Assembly (NCBI GenBank): GCA_021203805.1
Contig: JAJQAM010000046.1
Span: 26,182 to 90,181 of the forward strand
Direction: 5' to 3'
Source of the DNA: Coprobacillus sp.
GTDB taxonomy: Bacteria; Bacillota_I; Bacilli_A; RFN20; CAG-826
Length of the DNA stretch: 64,000 bases
The translations under genes and the position numbers were made by a program. A model generated the notes under the pieces. It had not been told where the DNA came from and searched no databases. It saw only the letters and a program-made list of their open reading frames with translations. How positions within the stretch are numbered: the first letter of the stretch is position 1; every line of letters starts with the position of its first letter. Shown here one piece after another: positions 36,698-45,484 of this stretch.

Positions 36698-37736
36698 TCT
36701 ATACGGACTTGAGTTTCATAAGCTTGAGCATCTTTTAGTGGACGAAGGCCAAAAGAAATTTAAAGCGGTACAGCTCTATAACTGGATATACACGAAAAAA
36801 GCGGAAACTTTTGACGAGATGAGTGATATCTCTCTCGCTTTTCGTAAAACTCTTAGCGAGAAATATAGCCTCTCTCTTCCAAGGGTTTATACCCGTCAGG
36901 AGAGTAGTGACGGGACAATTAAGCTTCTCCTTGAAATGGAAGACGGGATGAAAGTAGAGACAGTGCTAATGCGCTACGACTACGGAAATGTCGCCTGCGT
37001 TTCTAGTCAGGTGGGATGCTCGATGGGCTGCACTTTCTGCGCCTCGGGTCTACTTGGAAAAAAGAGAAACCTTGAAACCCATGAAATGGTAGGGGAAGTT
37101 ATTCTCCTTAATAAAGAGCTAGAAAAAGAAAATAAAGGGCAAAGAGTTACCCATGTCGTTTTAATGGGAACTGGGGAGCCTTTTGATAACTATGATAACG
37201 TCATGGATTTTATAAGAATCATTAATAATCAGAGAGGCTTATCAATTGGGGCTCGTCATATCACTGTGTCTACATGCGGTCTTCCCGAGCAGATAAGAAG
37301 ATACGGAAGAGAAGGGCTTCAAACTAACTTAGCGATATCTCTACACGCTCCAAATAACGAGCTACGTAATCAGATAATGAATATCAATAAGGTCCATCCA
37401 ATAGAGGAAGTTATGGACGCTGTTGAAGAGTATACCGACTACGCTGGAAGACGCGTCACCTTTGAATATCTCCTCCTTGATCACCTTAACGACACCAAAG
37501 AATGCTGCGAACAATTAATAAAATTAGTGAAGCCAATCAATGGATATGTTAACCTTATTCCTTATAATGAAACAAATTTGTGTCATTATAAGAGAAGTAG
37601 TAATAATAGAGTGCATTACTTCGCTGATATGCTCGCTAAAAACGGAGTAAATGTCACGATAAGAAAGGAGTTTGGAAGCGATATTGACGCGGCCTGCGGT
37701 CAATTAAGAGCCAAAGTGGAATTAAAAAATGAGTAA
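36687..37736 (+). CDS. rlmN: 23S rRNA/tRNA adenosine-C2 methyltransferase RlmN
   Basis: A 349-residue radical-SAM enzyme that methylates A2503 of 23S rRNA and A37 of some tRNAs. The cluster motif CSMGCTFC (CxxxCxxC) lies near residue 112, the LMGTGEPFDNYDNV block near 156, and the catalytic C-terminal cysteine in DAACGQLRA near 336. It overlaps the preceding gene by 11 bases (ATGATG start). Confidence 0.97.
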   Translation: MMINLYGLEFHKLEHLLVDEGQKKFKAVQLYNWIYTKKAETFDEMSDISLAFRKTLSEKYSLSLPRVYTRQESSDGTIKLLLEMEDGMKVETVLMRYDYGNVACVSSQVGCSMGCTFCASGLLGKKRNLETHEMVGEVILLNKELEKENKGQRVTHVVLMGTGEPFDNYDNVMDFIRIINNQRGLSIGARHITVSTCGLPEQIRRYGREGLQTNLAISLHAPNNELRNQIMNINKVHPIEEVMDAVEEYTDYAGRRVTFEYLLLDHLNDTKECCEQLIKLVKPINGYVNLIPYNETNLCHYKRSSNNRVHYFADMLAKNGVNVTIRKEFGSDIDAACGQLRAKVELKNE

Positions 37737-38487
37737 AAAGTTAAGATTATTAAATGGAAGTTTTATTTTTAAAAGCGATGTTGGAAAAGTAAGAGAGGTC
37801 AATGAAGATAGATGCGTCGCTCTTCGAAACGCCGCTGGAGATGTCCTTTTATGTGTCTGCGACGGGATGGGCGGACAAAATAAAGGCGACTACGCCTCGG
37901 AGCTCACTATTAATACAATCGAAGATAGCTTTAAAATCAAAAATAAATTTAGATCCGCAAGAAGCGCTTCTCGCTGGCTTAAAAATACCGTGCGTGATGC
38001 GAATAATAGGGTCTACACCACGGGAGCGACCACTCCTGAATATCAAGGCATGGGAACTACGGTAACCATTGCCCTTCTTATTAAAGGAAGCCTCCTTACC
38101 GCTCAGGTAGGTGATTCCCGCTGCTACTCCTACTCTTCTACCACTCTTGAGCAGCTTACCGAGGACCAATCTTATGTCCAATATCTTTATAACGCCGGTA
38201 AGATTAGCGAGCAGGAAAAAGAAATTCATCAAAATAAAAACGTTCTTACTAATGCTTTAGGAACTTTCCCTTCTCTCTCCCTTGATATTAGAGTGAGCCG
38301 CTATAAGGGAGAAAGTCTCTTTCTTTGTAGCGACGGAGTGTATAACTCCATTCCTAAAGTGGATATTGAAAATATACTGCACTGCCACGAATCCCTTGCC
38401 ATAAAAGCGGATATGCTTATCTCCACTGCTAATAGCTATGGAGCAAAGGATAACCTCTCGGTTATTTTATGGGAGTGCGCTAATTAA
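37729..38487 (+). CDS. prpC: PP2C-type Ser/Thr phosphatase PrpC/Stp
   Basis: A 252-residue PPM phosphatase that opposes the neighbouring kinase. The metal-binding motifs are DVGKVREVNEDRC (about 17-29), CDGMGGQNKGDYAS (about 44-57), GDSRCYSY (about 128) and the C-terminal AKDNLSVIL. Overlaps rlmN by eight bases and the kinase gene by one base, so the three are co-translated. Confidence 0.95.
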   Translation: MSKKLRLLNGSFIFKSDVGKVREVNEDRCVALRNAAGDVLLCVCDGMGGQNKGDYASELTINTIEDSFKIKNKFRSARSASRWLKNTVRDANNRVYTTGATTPEYQGMGTTVTIALLIKGSLLTAQVGDSRCYSYSSTTLEQLTEDQSYVQYLYNAGKISEQEKEIHQNKNVLTNALGTFPSLSLDIRVSRYKGESLFLCSDGVYNSIPKVDIENILHCHESLAIKADMLISTANSYGAKDNLSVILWECAN

Positions 38488-39350
38488 TGGCTCTTAAAGA
38501 CGGACAAGTTATTGATTCTAGATATCGAATAAGCGCCCGACTTGGTGAAGGCGGGATGGCGGATGTCTATGAAGCCTTCGATATCGTTTTTAGGCGAAGC
38601 GTTGCCGTTAAGTTTATCAAAGAAGAAGCGATGATAAGCGAGACAAATCTTACTCGGTTTGAAAACGAAGCGACCATTGCCGCTTCGCTCTACCATCCAA
38701 ATATTGTCAAAGTTTTAGGACACGGCGTTCATGAAGGAAGGCCTTATATCGTTGAGGAATTAATTCAGGGTAAAACCCTAAAGGAGATACTTGAAATTAG
38801 ATCCCCGCTTCCCCTTAGCGAGTGCCTTGATATAATGCTACAGGTCACTAGCGCCATGGGCTATGCTCATCAAAAAGGCGTTATTCATAGAGATATAAAG
38901 CCACAAAACATCTTTATTGAAGCGGATGGCACCGTTAAAATTGGCGATTTTGGAATAAGCGAGGCCGCCGGTCTCACCACGAGAAAAAGTAGTGATATTA
39001 AAGGCTCTGTTCATTACCTTGCCCCCGAGATTACTCAGGGGAAACCCGCTTCTATCCAGTCTGATATCTATGCGATAGGAGTGACCTTTTTTGAGATGGT
39101 AACAGGTCATCCTCCCTTCAATAAGAAGAAAGCCTCGGAAATCGCTTTGGCTCATGTCAACGAAAAATTCCCCTCTCCAAAAATTGATGTTCCCACTCTC
39201 CCTAGCGAGATAGAAAAGATTATACTAACCGCCACCGAAAAGAAACCAAATAAGCGCTATAAAAGCGCCTGGCATATGAACGAAGACATTAAAAAGTTTG
39301 TTAATAGGGGCGAAAAACCCGTTAAGAAAGGATTATTTAAGAAAAAATAA
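38487..39350 (+). CDS. PrkC-like Ser/Thr kinase without membrane or PASTA domains
   Basis: A 287-residue Hanks-type kinase in the syntenic place of prkC. All catalytic elements are present: LGEGGMADVY (19-28), K42 in VAVKF, HRD at 134-136, DFG at 154-156 and the APE triplet at about 180. Bacillota PrkC normally continues with a juxtamembrane linker, a transmembrane helix and several extracellular PASTA repeats, in total 550-700 residues. Here the protein stops after a short basic tail (GEKPVKKGLFKKK), and rsgA begins two bases later. So it must be a cytosolic kinase that cannot sense muropeptides directly. Confidence 0.92.
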   Translation: MALKDGQVIDSRYRISARLGEGGMADVYEAFDIVFRRSVAVKFIKEEAMISETNLTRFENEATIAASLYHPNIVKVLGHGVHEGRPYIVEELIQGKTLKEILEIRSPLPLSECLDIMLQVTSAMGYAHQKGVIHRDIKPQNIFIEADGTVKIGDFGISEAAGLTTRKSSDIKGSVHYLAPEITQGKPASIQSDIYAIGVTFFEMVTGHPPFNKKKASEIALAHVNEKFPSPKIDVPTLPSEIEKIILTATEKKPNKRYKSAWHMNEDIKKFVNRGEKPVKKGLFKKK

Positions 39351-39352
39351 GT

Positions 39353-40204
39353 ATGAAAGGACTTGTAATAGAAGCCGATTCCTCTCTATATACGATTGAA
39401 GCTGATGGCGTCTTTTACCGCCTCGCTCCACGCGGTATCTTTCGTAAACAAAATATTCATGTCATAGCGGGAGATTACGTGGATTTTGACGACGAAAATC
39501 TCGTTATTAATTTTGTCTATGAGAGAAAGTCATCTCTTAAAAGACCAAATATCGCAAATATTGATCAAATCGTTATCGTGATGTCTCTTAAAGAGCCTGA
39601 CTTTTCTCCATATTTACTTCTTAAATATCTTACCTACGCTAACTATAACGAGGTGACCGCTAAGGTTATCCTTACCAAAAACGATTTAGCAGATGAGAAA
39701 AACCTAGCGGAAGCGGACTCTCTTTTAGATAGTCTTCATATCGAGCATTTTGCTGTCTCTAATAAAAGCGGTGACGGAATGGATAAACTCCCTAACTTAT
39801 TTTCAGGTCAGATTACTGTATTAGTGGGCCAAACCGGAGTGGGTAAGTCCTCTCTTCTTAACTCTCTTAATCCGGATTTTAATCGGGAGATTGGAGAGTA
39901 TAGCTACGCTCTTAATAGGGGAAAGCATAAGACCACTTCGACTACCCTTCTCCCGTTTCTTGGGGGATATATCGCCGATACTCCAGGCTTCTCCTCTTTA
40001 GAGCTTAGAATGAACGAAAATGAACTTGCGAAGTATTTCCCCTCTTTTTCACCCGCTTATCTATCTTGCTACTACGCTGACTGTAAGCACGTCAGTGAGC
40101 CAAGCTGCGAGGTTAAAAAGCAAGTAAGTGAAGGAATTATTCCCCAACAAGTGTATGATATATATATGAGAATGAGGGAGGATATCAATGAAGGAATCTT
40201 CTAA
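39353..40204 (+). CDS. rsgA: Ribosome small-subunit GTPase RsgA
   Basis: A 283-residue circularly permuted GTPase that aids late 30S maturation. An OB fold N-terminus is followed by the G4 TKNDLAD (about 104), G1 GQTGVGKSSLLN (about 160) and G3 DTPGF (about 209), and the zinc region has a CxxxxxC-H-C arrangement (CYYADCKHVSEPSC, about 240). It overlaps rpe by 17 bases. Confidence 0.96.
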   Translation: MKGLVIEADSSLYTIEADGVFYRLAPRGIFRKQNIHVIAGDYVDFDDENLVINFVYERKSSLKRPNIANIDQIVIVMSLKEPDFSPYLLLKYLTYANYNEVTAKVILTKNDLADEKNLAEADSLLDSLHIEHFAVSNKSGDGMDKLPNLFSGQITVLVGQTGVGKSSLLNSLNPDFNREIGEYSYALNRGKHKTTSTTLLPFLGGYIADTPGFSSLELRMNENELAKYFPSFSPAYLSCYYADCKHVSEPSCEVKKQVSEGIIPQQVYDIYMRMREDINEGIF

Positions 40205-40853
40205 AGAAGTATTTGTCGCGCCCTCTCTTCTAAGCGCTGATTTTTCAAAGCTAAACGAAGAGATTAGGGAAGTAGAAGAGCTAGGAGTAAAGTATCTTCA
40301 TTTTGACGTCATGGATGGTCATTTTGTGGACAATATTTCTTTTGGCATTCCTGTCCTTAAAAGTATCTCTCACACTCATCACATGATAAACGATGTTCAC
40401 CTCATGATAAGTGAGCCTAAAAAATATGTCGAAGATTTTATAGACGCCGGAGCGGATATTGTTACTTTTCACTATGAAGCATGCGCAAAAGATGAGATAG
40501 AAGAAATTATTGATCTTATTCATTCTCACGGCGTTAAGGCCGGAATTGCGATTAAACCAAAAACAGATGTCAGTGAAATTATTCCGTTTTTACATGATTT
40601 AGATCTTCTTCTTGTCATGAGCGTTGAGCCTGGTTTTGGCGGGCAACAGTTTTTACCTATTTCACTTTCAAAAATTAAAAAATTAGACGAGTATCGAAGT
40701 GAAAACGATTTAAATTATCTTATTGAGGTTGACGGCGGAATTAATGAAGTGACCGCAAAAGAATGTCGGGAAGCCGGCGTTGATATCTTAGTAGCGGGTA
40801 ATTATATCTTCAAAAATAATAAAAAGGACGCCATTAGGGCGCTAAAAGGATAA
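40188..40853 (+). CDS. rpe: Ribulose-phosphate 3-epimerase
   Basis: A 221-residue TIM-barrel enzyme that interconverts ribulose-5-phosphate and xylulose-5-phosphate. Signatures: APSLLSADFSKL (about 10-21), HFDVMDGHFVDNISFG, DVHLMI, VMSVEPGFGGQQF and EVDGGINE, including the metal-binding histidine and aspartate. It is the usual last member of the priA-prkC-rsgA cluster. Confidence 0.97.
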   Translation: MKESSKEVFVAPSLLSADFSKLNEEIREVEELGVKYLHFDVMDGHFVDNISFGIPVLKSISHTHHMINDVHLMISEPKKYVEDFIDAGADIVTFHYEACAKDEIEEIIDLIHSHGVKAGIAIKPKTDVSEIIPFLHDLDLLLVMSVEPGFGGQQFLPISLSKIKKLDEYRSENDLNYLIEVDGGINEVTAKECREAGVDILVAGNYIFKNNKKDAIRALKG

Positions 40854-40855
40854 AA

Positions 40856-41566
40856 ATGAATAGCGTTTTGATGATAGTGCTTCCAATTATCACCATCATG
40901 TTTCTAGTGGTGGCTTTTTTTCTTCACCGCGCGGACTATTTTCATCGAAATAATAGGCAGTATTCCTGCCGTAACACTTTCCCCTATGAGCTAAATGAGC
41001 CCATAGAGCTAACTAAGAATTTAGCGGGTAATATTTTCCTTCTTCTCGGTCTAATCTGCGAGGTCTTATTCTTCTCCTTTTTTATGATGAGCACAAATGA
41101 GAGTAGTGCTTCCTTTTATGTGATTGTCATCGGCGGAGCGATTCTTTCCGTCTTAATCTTCTTTCTCTATTTTGTCCCCTTTAAGTATGTAACCGCTCAT
41201 CTACTTATTTCTCTTATCAGCTATGTCTTATCTCTTGCCCTCTCTATTATCTTTGTCATTAATGTCACTGGGGAGACAATGTATTATTATGATTTATTTG
41301 TCTCGGGATCTGCGGTCGCGGAGTTTACTGAGCTAATCCTATCCGATATCTTTGCCTACGGCGCTGCTGTGACCTCAGTTGCCGCTTTTATCGTCGTGTG
41401 TATGACTAGAGAGCCCTTTAGACTGAAAGAGGTAAAGCAGGAAGACGGAACCGTAACGTACGAAAGACCGAAGGTCTTTGCTCTTGCCTCGATGGAGTGG
41501 CTTACCATTCTCACTAATGTCTTATTTGTAGTGGCCCTCCTCTTCTATGTAATCGCGGTTATTTAA
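40856..41566 (+). CDS. Six-helix membrane protein, unknown
   Basis: A 236-residue integral membrane protein with hydrophobic segments near 3-24, 58-82, 88-108, 114-138, 160-183 and 213-235. A positively charged stretch follows the first segment (HRADYFHRNNRQYSCR). I do not recognise the family. It occupies the place held by thiN (thiamine pyrophosphokinase) in Bacillus and starts two bases after rpe, so it is co-transcribed. Confidence 0.65.
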   Translation: MNSVLMIVLPIITIMFLVVAFFLHRADYFHRNNRQYSCRNTFPYELNEPIELTKNLAGNIFLLLGLICEVLFFSFFMMSTNESSASFYVIVIGGAILSVLIFFLYFVPFKYVTAHLLISLISYVLSLALSIIFVINVTGETMYYYDLFVSGSAVAEFTELILSDIFAYGAAVTSVAAFIVVCMTREPFRLKEVKQEDGTVTYERPKVFALASMEWLTILTNVLFVVALLFYVIAVI

Positions 41567-41590
41567 TTAGTTTCTTTCTTATTTAGATAT

Positions 41591-41620
41591 AAAAAAAGAC
41601 TTCAACGAAGTCATTTTTTT
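41591..41620. terminator. Bidirectional intrinsic terminator
   Basis: GACTTC/GAAGTC stem (41598-41603 with 41607-41612) with a 3-base loop, flanked by a 7-A run and a 7-T run, between convergent genes. Confidence 0.85.
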
Positions 41621-41637
41621 AATCAATGAAGCTTAGC

Positions 41638-41823
41638 TTAGTTGCCTTTATTTAGAGAACGATAAGCGTGAGCAGACATTTTGACACGGGTTTTCTTCCC
41701 ATCCACAATGATGGTGTGTGTCTGTAAGTTGACGTTCCATTTTCTACGTGTGGCAATCATTGATTTAGAGCGTTTGTTACCGCTTTGGGGTCCCTTACCG
41801 CTATAAGTACAAACTCTGGACAT
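41638..41823 (-). CDS. rpmB: 50S ribosomal protein L28
   Basis: A 61-residue basic ribosomal protein. The opening SRVCTYSGKGPQSGN and the SATRRKWNVNLQ-like segment (about 22-33) match L28. A strong GGGAGG Shine-Dalgarno sequence precedes the ATG. The first CxxC pair of zinc-binding L28 is absent, so this is the zinc-free type. Confidence 0.95.
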   Translation of the reverse strand: MSRVCTYSGKGPQSGNKRSKSMIATRRKWNVNLQTHTIIVDGKKTRVKMSAHAYRSLNKGN

Positions 41824-41850
41824 ACTTTCGCCTCCCTTTTAAATTTGCAA

Positions 41851-41867
41851 TTGTGATATTATCACAA
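41851..41867. repeat. Palindrome upstream of rpmB
   Basis: A 17-base palindrome, TTGTGATA and TATCACAA around one central base, lies 28 bases upstream of rpmB. On the minus strand it is not followed by a T-run, so it does not look like a terminator. It may be an operator or overlap the rpmB promoter. CRP-like sites share the TGTGA half, but a CRP-type regulator has not been shown here. Confidence 0.4.
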
Positions 41868-41885
41868 ATTCCTACCTTTATTCAA

Positions 41886-42341
41886 TTAAAATTTCACATT
41901 TGGATAGCTTAAATGAAAATCTTCTTCACTGATAAGACTTTTGCATTCTTTAAGCATGATGGAATAGATCTTCCCGTCTTTGTCAAAAGTGAGATATTTC
42001 TTATAGCCTTCCCTAGTAAAAAAGCAGACCATTTTTCTCTTTTCAGAGACCGCTTTATCGATGTAGATGATGTTATCTAGTTTATAAGTGGTCTTTCTAA
42101 ACATTCTCACCTGAACCACTTCGCTTTTACTAACGAGGTAGTAGTTTTGAGTGATTGATAAGATGTAGAAGACAATGGAGAGGATAAGCCACACTCCAAT
42201 AATCGTATAGGGCTGCCAGGTGCTCCACTTTTCAGGAGTCACAAATACGCTAAAGAAGATTCCAAAAAGCGCTGCCGCGACAATCACGATAGCGATTAGG
42301 AATGTGTAGGTTATTTTCCATAGACCAAGCTTTAATTTCAT
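41886..42341 (-). CDS. Small membrane protein, possible bacterial PH domain
   Basis: A 151-residue protein with two hydrophobic segments (about 10-32 and 45-65) followed by a soluble C-terminal part whose alternating beta pattern (YYLVSKSEVVQVRMFRKTTYKLDNI) resembles YcxB-like or bacterial PH domains. Function unknown. It overlaps the ThyX-like gene by four bases (ATGA-type arrangement) at the end of the folate/deoxynucleotide operon. Confidence 0.6.
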   Translation of the reverse strand: MKLKLGLWKITYTFLIAIVIVAAALFGIFFSVFVTPEKWSTWQPYTIIGVWLILSIVFYILSITQNYYLVSKSEVVQVRMFRKTTYKLDNIIYIDKAVSEKRKMVCFFTREGYKKYLTFDKDGKIYSIMLKECKSLISEEDFHLSYPNVKF

Positions 42342-42934
42342 ATCACGAATTTATCCGCTCCTGTGAGCTCTAAAAACTGAGGGAGTGATTCGCACCAATC
42401 GCAAAACTCATGCCACTCTTTTAGCTTATGATTTTTTCGCTGTATATACATGGTTTTAAGCTGCTGATAATTAGTGGTCATGGTCGCTCCTAGACAGAAC
42501 CCTGCGGGAAGAGAGGCGACGATTTCTCTCCACTTTTCGCTTTTAGCCACTGGGTCTTCAAGCGCGTTCCACTCATCGACAAGTCCCTCTAAGATTTTAA
42601 TCACTTCTTTATTAGTTTCATCAACGCACTGCTCACTGATTTTAAATTTCATGAGGCTATGCATTGTGGACTGAGAGGAGACAAAATCAAACCAGTGATA
42701 ACGCTGAGCCTGTTTCCACCAATACTGAGGCGCGGTGACATCCATTTGCACAATAATTCCTTTAAGGTAATTATCATGTCCTTGTCCGTTTTGAGCGGTT
42801 CCTAAGCTTTTTGCTCTCGCGAGATCTTTTTCGGTTACTTCCCCTCTATCAAAGACGGTTCTCATGGGATTACCGCTTGCTTTTACGGACTTATTAAGTC
42901 CGTATACTTCAGTATTTTCAATCTTGAAGTTCAT
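42338..42934 (-). CDS. Divergent ThyX-like protein
   Basis: A 198-residue protein with no canonical flavin thymidylate synthase motif but a similar order of landmarks. QRYHWFDFVSSQSTMHS (77-93) lies where ThyX has RHRxxSxNExSxRY, and LPAGFCLGATMTTNYQQLKTMYIQRKN (142-168) resembles the ThyX C-terminal LP..., N-R-L and R...Q segment. FolD and dCMP deaminase, which supply folate and dUMP for dTMP synthesis, lie directly upstream in the same operon. I infer a ThyX-fold relative, probably with changed chemistry. It could also be an unrelated conserved protein. Confidence 0.45.
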   Translation of the reverse strand: MNFKIENTEVYGLNKSVKASGNPMRTVFDRGEVTEKDLARAKSLGTAQNGQGHDNYLKGIIVQMDVTAPQYWWKQAQRYHWFDFVSSQSTMHSLMKFKISEQCVDETNKEVIKILEGLVDEWNALEDPVAKSEKWREIVASLPAGFCLGATMTTNYQQLKTMYIQRKNHKLKEWHEFCDWCESLPQFLELTGADKFVI

Positions 42935-43721
42935 AATATGCCTCCATTAAGTTCTTCATCAATGAGAGTCTAGTAAGTAGGCCCACTCCCTTAGGGACAG
43001 GGGTCTGTAGTCTCACCGGTAAACCGGGGAGAGAGTCGCCGTGAAGTTTTCCGTCTTCTCTTGTTATTCCTACGTCCACAATAACCGCGCTCTCCTTAAA
43101 GGTAAACGAGTCATCTAAAAAGTGTTTATGACCAATCGCAATGACGATGATATCCGCCATGGCGACATATTTTTTCATGTCTTCTTTACTCGTATGGGAA
43201 TGAAGAGTGGTGACGTTACCGTTTTCATTAAGTAAGACCTTTGCCATTGGTTTACCAACGATGTCGCTTCTTCCAATGACGACGCAGTTTTTTCCGTCGA
43301 TCTCTATCTCTTCTTCTTTTAGATAATCTAGGATTCCCCTTGGGGTACAAGGGGTAAAGTGAGATAAAGGATTAAACCCATCGATATCCTTAGCGGGATC
43401 GATGGCGCATTTAACGTGAGCGGGATTAATTTGAGGGGGAAGAGGAAGCTGGACAATAATACCATGAACATCTTTATTGTGGTTTAAATCATTAATGAGT
43501 CTAAGAAGGTCTTCTTCCCTCATATCAAGGGGGCATTTCATATGCTGAACATTAATTCCTAGCTCTTGAGCGTCTTTTATCTTTCCTGCGATATAGATAT
43601 TACTGCCTTCATCTTCATTGACCTGGATAATCGTAAAATAAGGGGCCACTCTTAGCCCGCTAACTTCTTCTCTGATTCGCTCTTTTTCCTGCTTTACGTA
43701 TTCAGTTATTTCCATTTTCAT
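42918..43721 (-). CDS. folD: Methylenetetrahydrofolate dehydrogenase/cyclohydrolase FolD
   Basis: A 267-residue bifunctional enzyme interconverting 5,10-methylene-, methenyl- and 10-formyl-THF. Key residues are visible: SNIYIAGKIKDA (catalytic tyrosine and lysine, about 40-51), GIIVQLPLP (about 88-96), KDIDGF (about 111) and the Rossmann VIGRSDIVGKPMAKVL (about 147-162). The N-terminus is slightly shorter than usual. It overlaps both neighbours by 4-17 bases. Confidence 0.95.
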   Translation of the reverse strand: MKMEITEYVKQEKERIREEVSGLRVAPYFTIIQVNEDEGSNIYIAGKIKDAQELGINVQHMKCPLDMREEDLLRLINDLNHNKDVHGIIVQLPLPPQINPAHVKCAIDPAKDIDGFNPLSHFTPCTPRGILDYLKEEEIEIDGKNCVVIGRSDIVGKPMAKVLLNENGNVTTLHSHTSKEDMKKYVAMADIIVIAIGHKHFLDDSFTFKESAVIVDVGITREDGKLHGDSLPGLPVRLQTPVPKGVGLLTRLSLMKNLMEAYYELQD

Positions 43722-44188
43722 TTGTAATTAATCTCCGGAATACGTCCCTCGTATTTTCTAACCTTTACTCCCGCTAGCTCAAGAAGCTTCTTACTTGCCT
43801 GAGTGCTTACTTGCTCGGGATATTTATCTTCAACATATATCACTTCTTTAATTCCGGTTTGAATTATAGCTTTTGCGCATTCATTACAGGGAAAGAGGGT
43901 CACATAAAGATGACATCCCTCGAGGGCGCTTCCATTTCTTGTATTAAGTATGGCGTTAAACTCAGCGTGACAAACATAGAGATACTTGCTATCTAGTCCC
44001 TCCCCTTTATTCCAGGAGAGCTTAGACTCATCCACTCCCGCGGGCATTCCGTTATAGCCGATCGACACCACTTTATGGGCCTCATCAGCGATGCACGCTC
44101 CCACCTTCGTGTTTGGATCTTTACTTCGTAAAGAGGAAAGCACTGCTATCCCCATAAAATATTCATCCCAGTTAATATCTGCTTTCAT
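43718..44188 (-). CDS. dCMP deaminase
   Basis: A 156-residue zinc deaminase of the dCMP/ComEB family that makes dUMP for thymidylate synthesis. Zinc and catalytic motifs HAE (in CHAEFNAIL, about 77) and PCNEC (about 102-106) are intact, and the GYNGMPAGVDE loop is typical of dCMP deaminase. The ATG at 44188 is chosen because AAGGAA precedes it at the right distance; an in-frame GTG six codons upstream lacks this. Confidence 0.93.
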   Translation of the reverse strand: MKADINWDEYFMGIAVLSSLRSKDPNTKVGACIADEAHKVVSIGYNGMPAGVDESKLSWNKGEGLDSKYLYVCHAEFNAILNTRNGSALEGCHLYVTLFPCNECAKAIIQTGIKEVIYVEDKYPEQVSTQASKKLLELAGVKVRKYEGRIPEINYK

Positions 44189-44287
44189 ACCTATTTCCTT
44201 AATCACTTAATTTTATATGAGTTATGGCTATAAATAAATATTTTGTTTATTTATTCACTTCCTTTTCTTAATTTAGACTTAATGTTA

Positions 44288-44316
44288 TTGAATAAGGTTT
44301 TATTTTTGAATAAAAT
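44288..44316 (+). promoter_or_regulatory. Promoter of the glycogen operon
   Basis: TTGAAT (44288-44293), a 17-base spacer and TAAAAT (44311-44316), followed by a 20-base leader with AGAAGGAAG just before the glgC ATG. Confidence 0.6.
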
Positions 44317-44342
44317 AAAAATGCAAAAAGAAGGAAGTAGAT

Positions 44343-45482
44343 ATGACAAATAGTCTTATCGCGGTCGTCTTAGCCGGTGGCAAGGGAACGCGATTATATC
44401 AGTTAACAAAGAGAATCGCTAAACCAGCGGTTCAGTTCGCCGCTAAATACCGCCTCATTGATTTTTCTCTATCAAACTGCGTTAACAGCGGAATTAACAC
44501 CATCGGTGTTTTAACTCAGTACGAATCTACATTTTTAAACTCATATATCGGTAATGGTGAGAAGTGGGGACTAAATGGTCTTCATTCTTTAATGACCGCG
44601 ATTGCTCCTAAGCAGACTGATGAAGGAGCTAATTGGTATAAAGGCACCGCCGATGCAATCGCTCAAAACATTGAGTGGATTGACTCTATGTATCCTGAGA
44701 ATGTTTTAATTCTCAGCGGTGATCATATCTATAAGACCACCTTTAATGATATGTTTTGGCGTCATACCACTAATGACGCAGATGTCACCATCTCCGTTAT
44801 TGAAGTGGACCCAACTGAGGCCCCTCGCTTCGGTATTATGGTCGCCGATGAAAATGATCATATCACAGAGTTTCAGGAAAAACCTAAAAACCCAAAGAGC
44901 AATCTTGCTAGTATGGGTATTTATATGTTTAAGTGGAAGACTCTTCGTAAGCTCCTCATTGAGGATATGAAGGATGAAAATAGCACTCATGACTTTGGAA
45001 ACGATATCATTCCAAAGATGCTTGAAAGAAATATGAAAGTGTTCTGCTACCGCTATAACGGATACTGGAGAGACGTCGGAACTATTCCTAGTCTCCACGC
45101 GGCAAATATGGATATCATCGATGGAAAGTTTAATCTAAACTCCATCCGTGATGACGATAGAATCTACACTCAAGATACATATTCTCTCCCTCACTATGTG
45201 GGTAAGAGAGGAACCTCGATTACCAGTAGCATCGCTAACCAAGGCGCGGTCATTCTCGGTAAGGTTAATTACTGCGTCATCTCTAATGAAGTCATGATTG
45301 ATTATGACTCAGTGTGCGACCACTGCGTCATCATGAGCGATGTTCATATTGGAAAAAATTCGAAGGTACGTAATGCGATTATCGCTCCAGGAGTGTGGAT
45401 TGGAGATAATGTCTCCATTAATCAAAAAGGGAACGAGATCATCCTCGTTGCCGATAACGTCGATAGTCAGGAGGTCAAGTAA
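44343..45482 (+). CDS. glgC: Glucose-1-phosphate adenylyltransferase catalytic subunit
   Basis: A 379-residue enzyme that makes ADP-glucose from glucose-1-phosphate and ATP, the committed step of bacterial glycogen synthesis. It opens with VVLAGGKGTRLYQLTKRIAKPAVQF, and contains NWYKGTADAIAQN, the catalytic LSGDHIY and FQEKP motifs, and a C-terminal left-handed beta-helix region (about 290-370). With glgD and glgA it forms a three-gene operon. Confidence 0.97.
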   Translation: MTNSLIAVVLAGGKGTRLYQLTKRIAKPAVQFAAKYRLIDFSLSNCVNSGINTIGVLTQYESTFLNSYIGNGEKWGLNGLHSLMTAIAPKQTDEGANWYKGTADAIAQNIEWIDSMYPENVLILSGDHIYKTTFNDMFWRHTTNDADVTISVIEVDPTEAPRFGIMVADENDHITEFQEKPKNPKSNLASMGIYMFKWKTLRKLLIEDMKDENSTHDFGNDIIPKMLERNMKVFCYRYNGYWRDVGTIPSLHAANMDIIDGKFNLNSIRDDDRIYTQDTYSLPHYVGKRGTSITSSIANQGAVILGKVNYCVISNEVMIDYDSVCDHCVIMSDVHIGKNSKVRNAIIAPGVWIGDNVSINQKGNEIILVADNVDSQEVK

Positions 45483-45484
45483 GT

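Noticed and set aside
44230..44254. A/T inverted repeat upstream of glgC as operator or terminator
   Set aside because: The 9-bp stem is A/T only with a 7-base loop in an AT-rich spacer; this is expected by chance.
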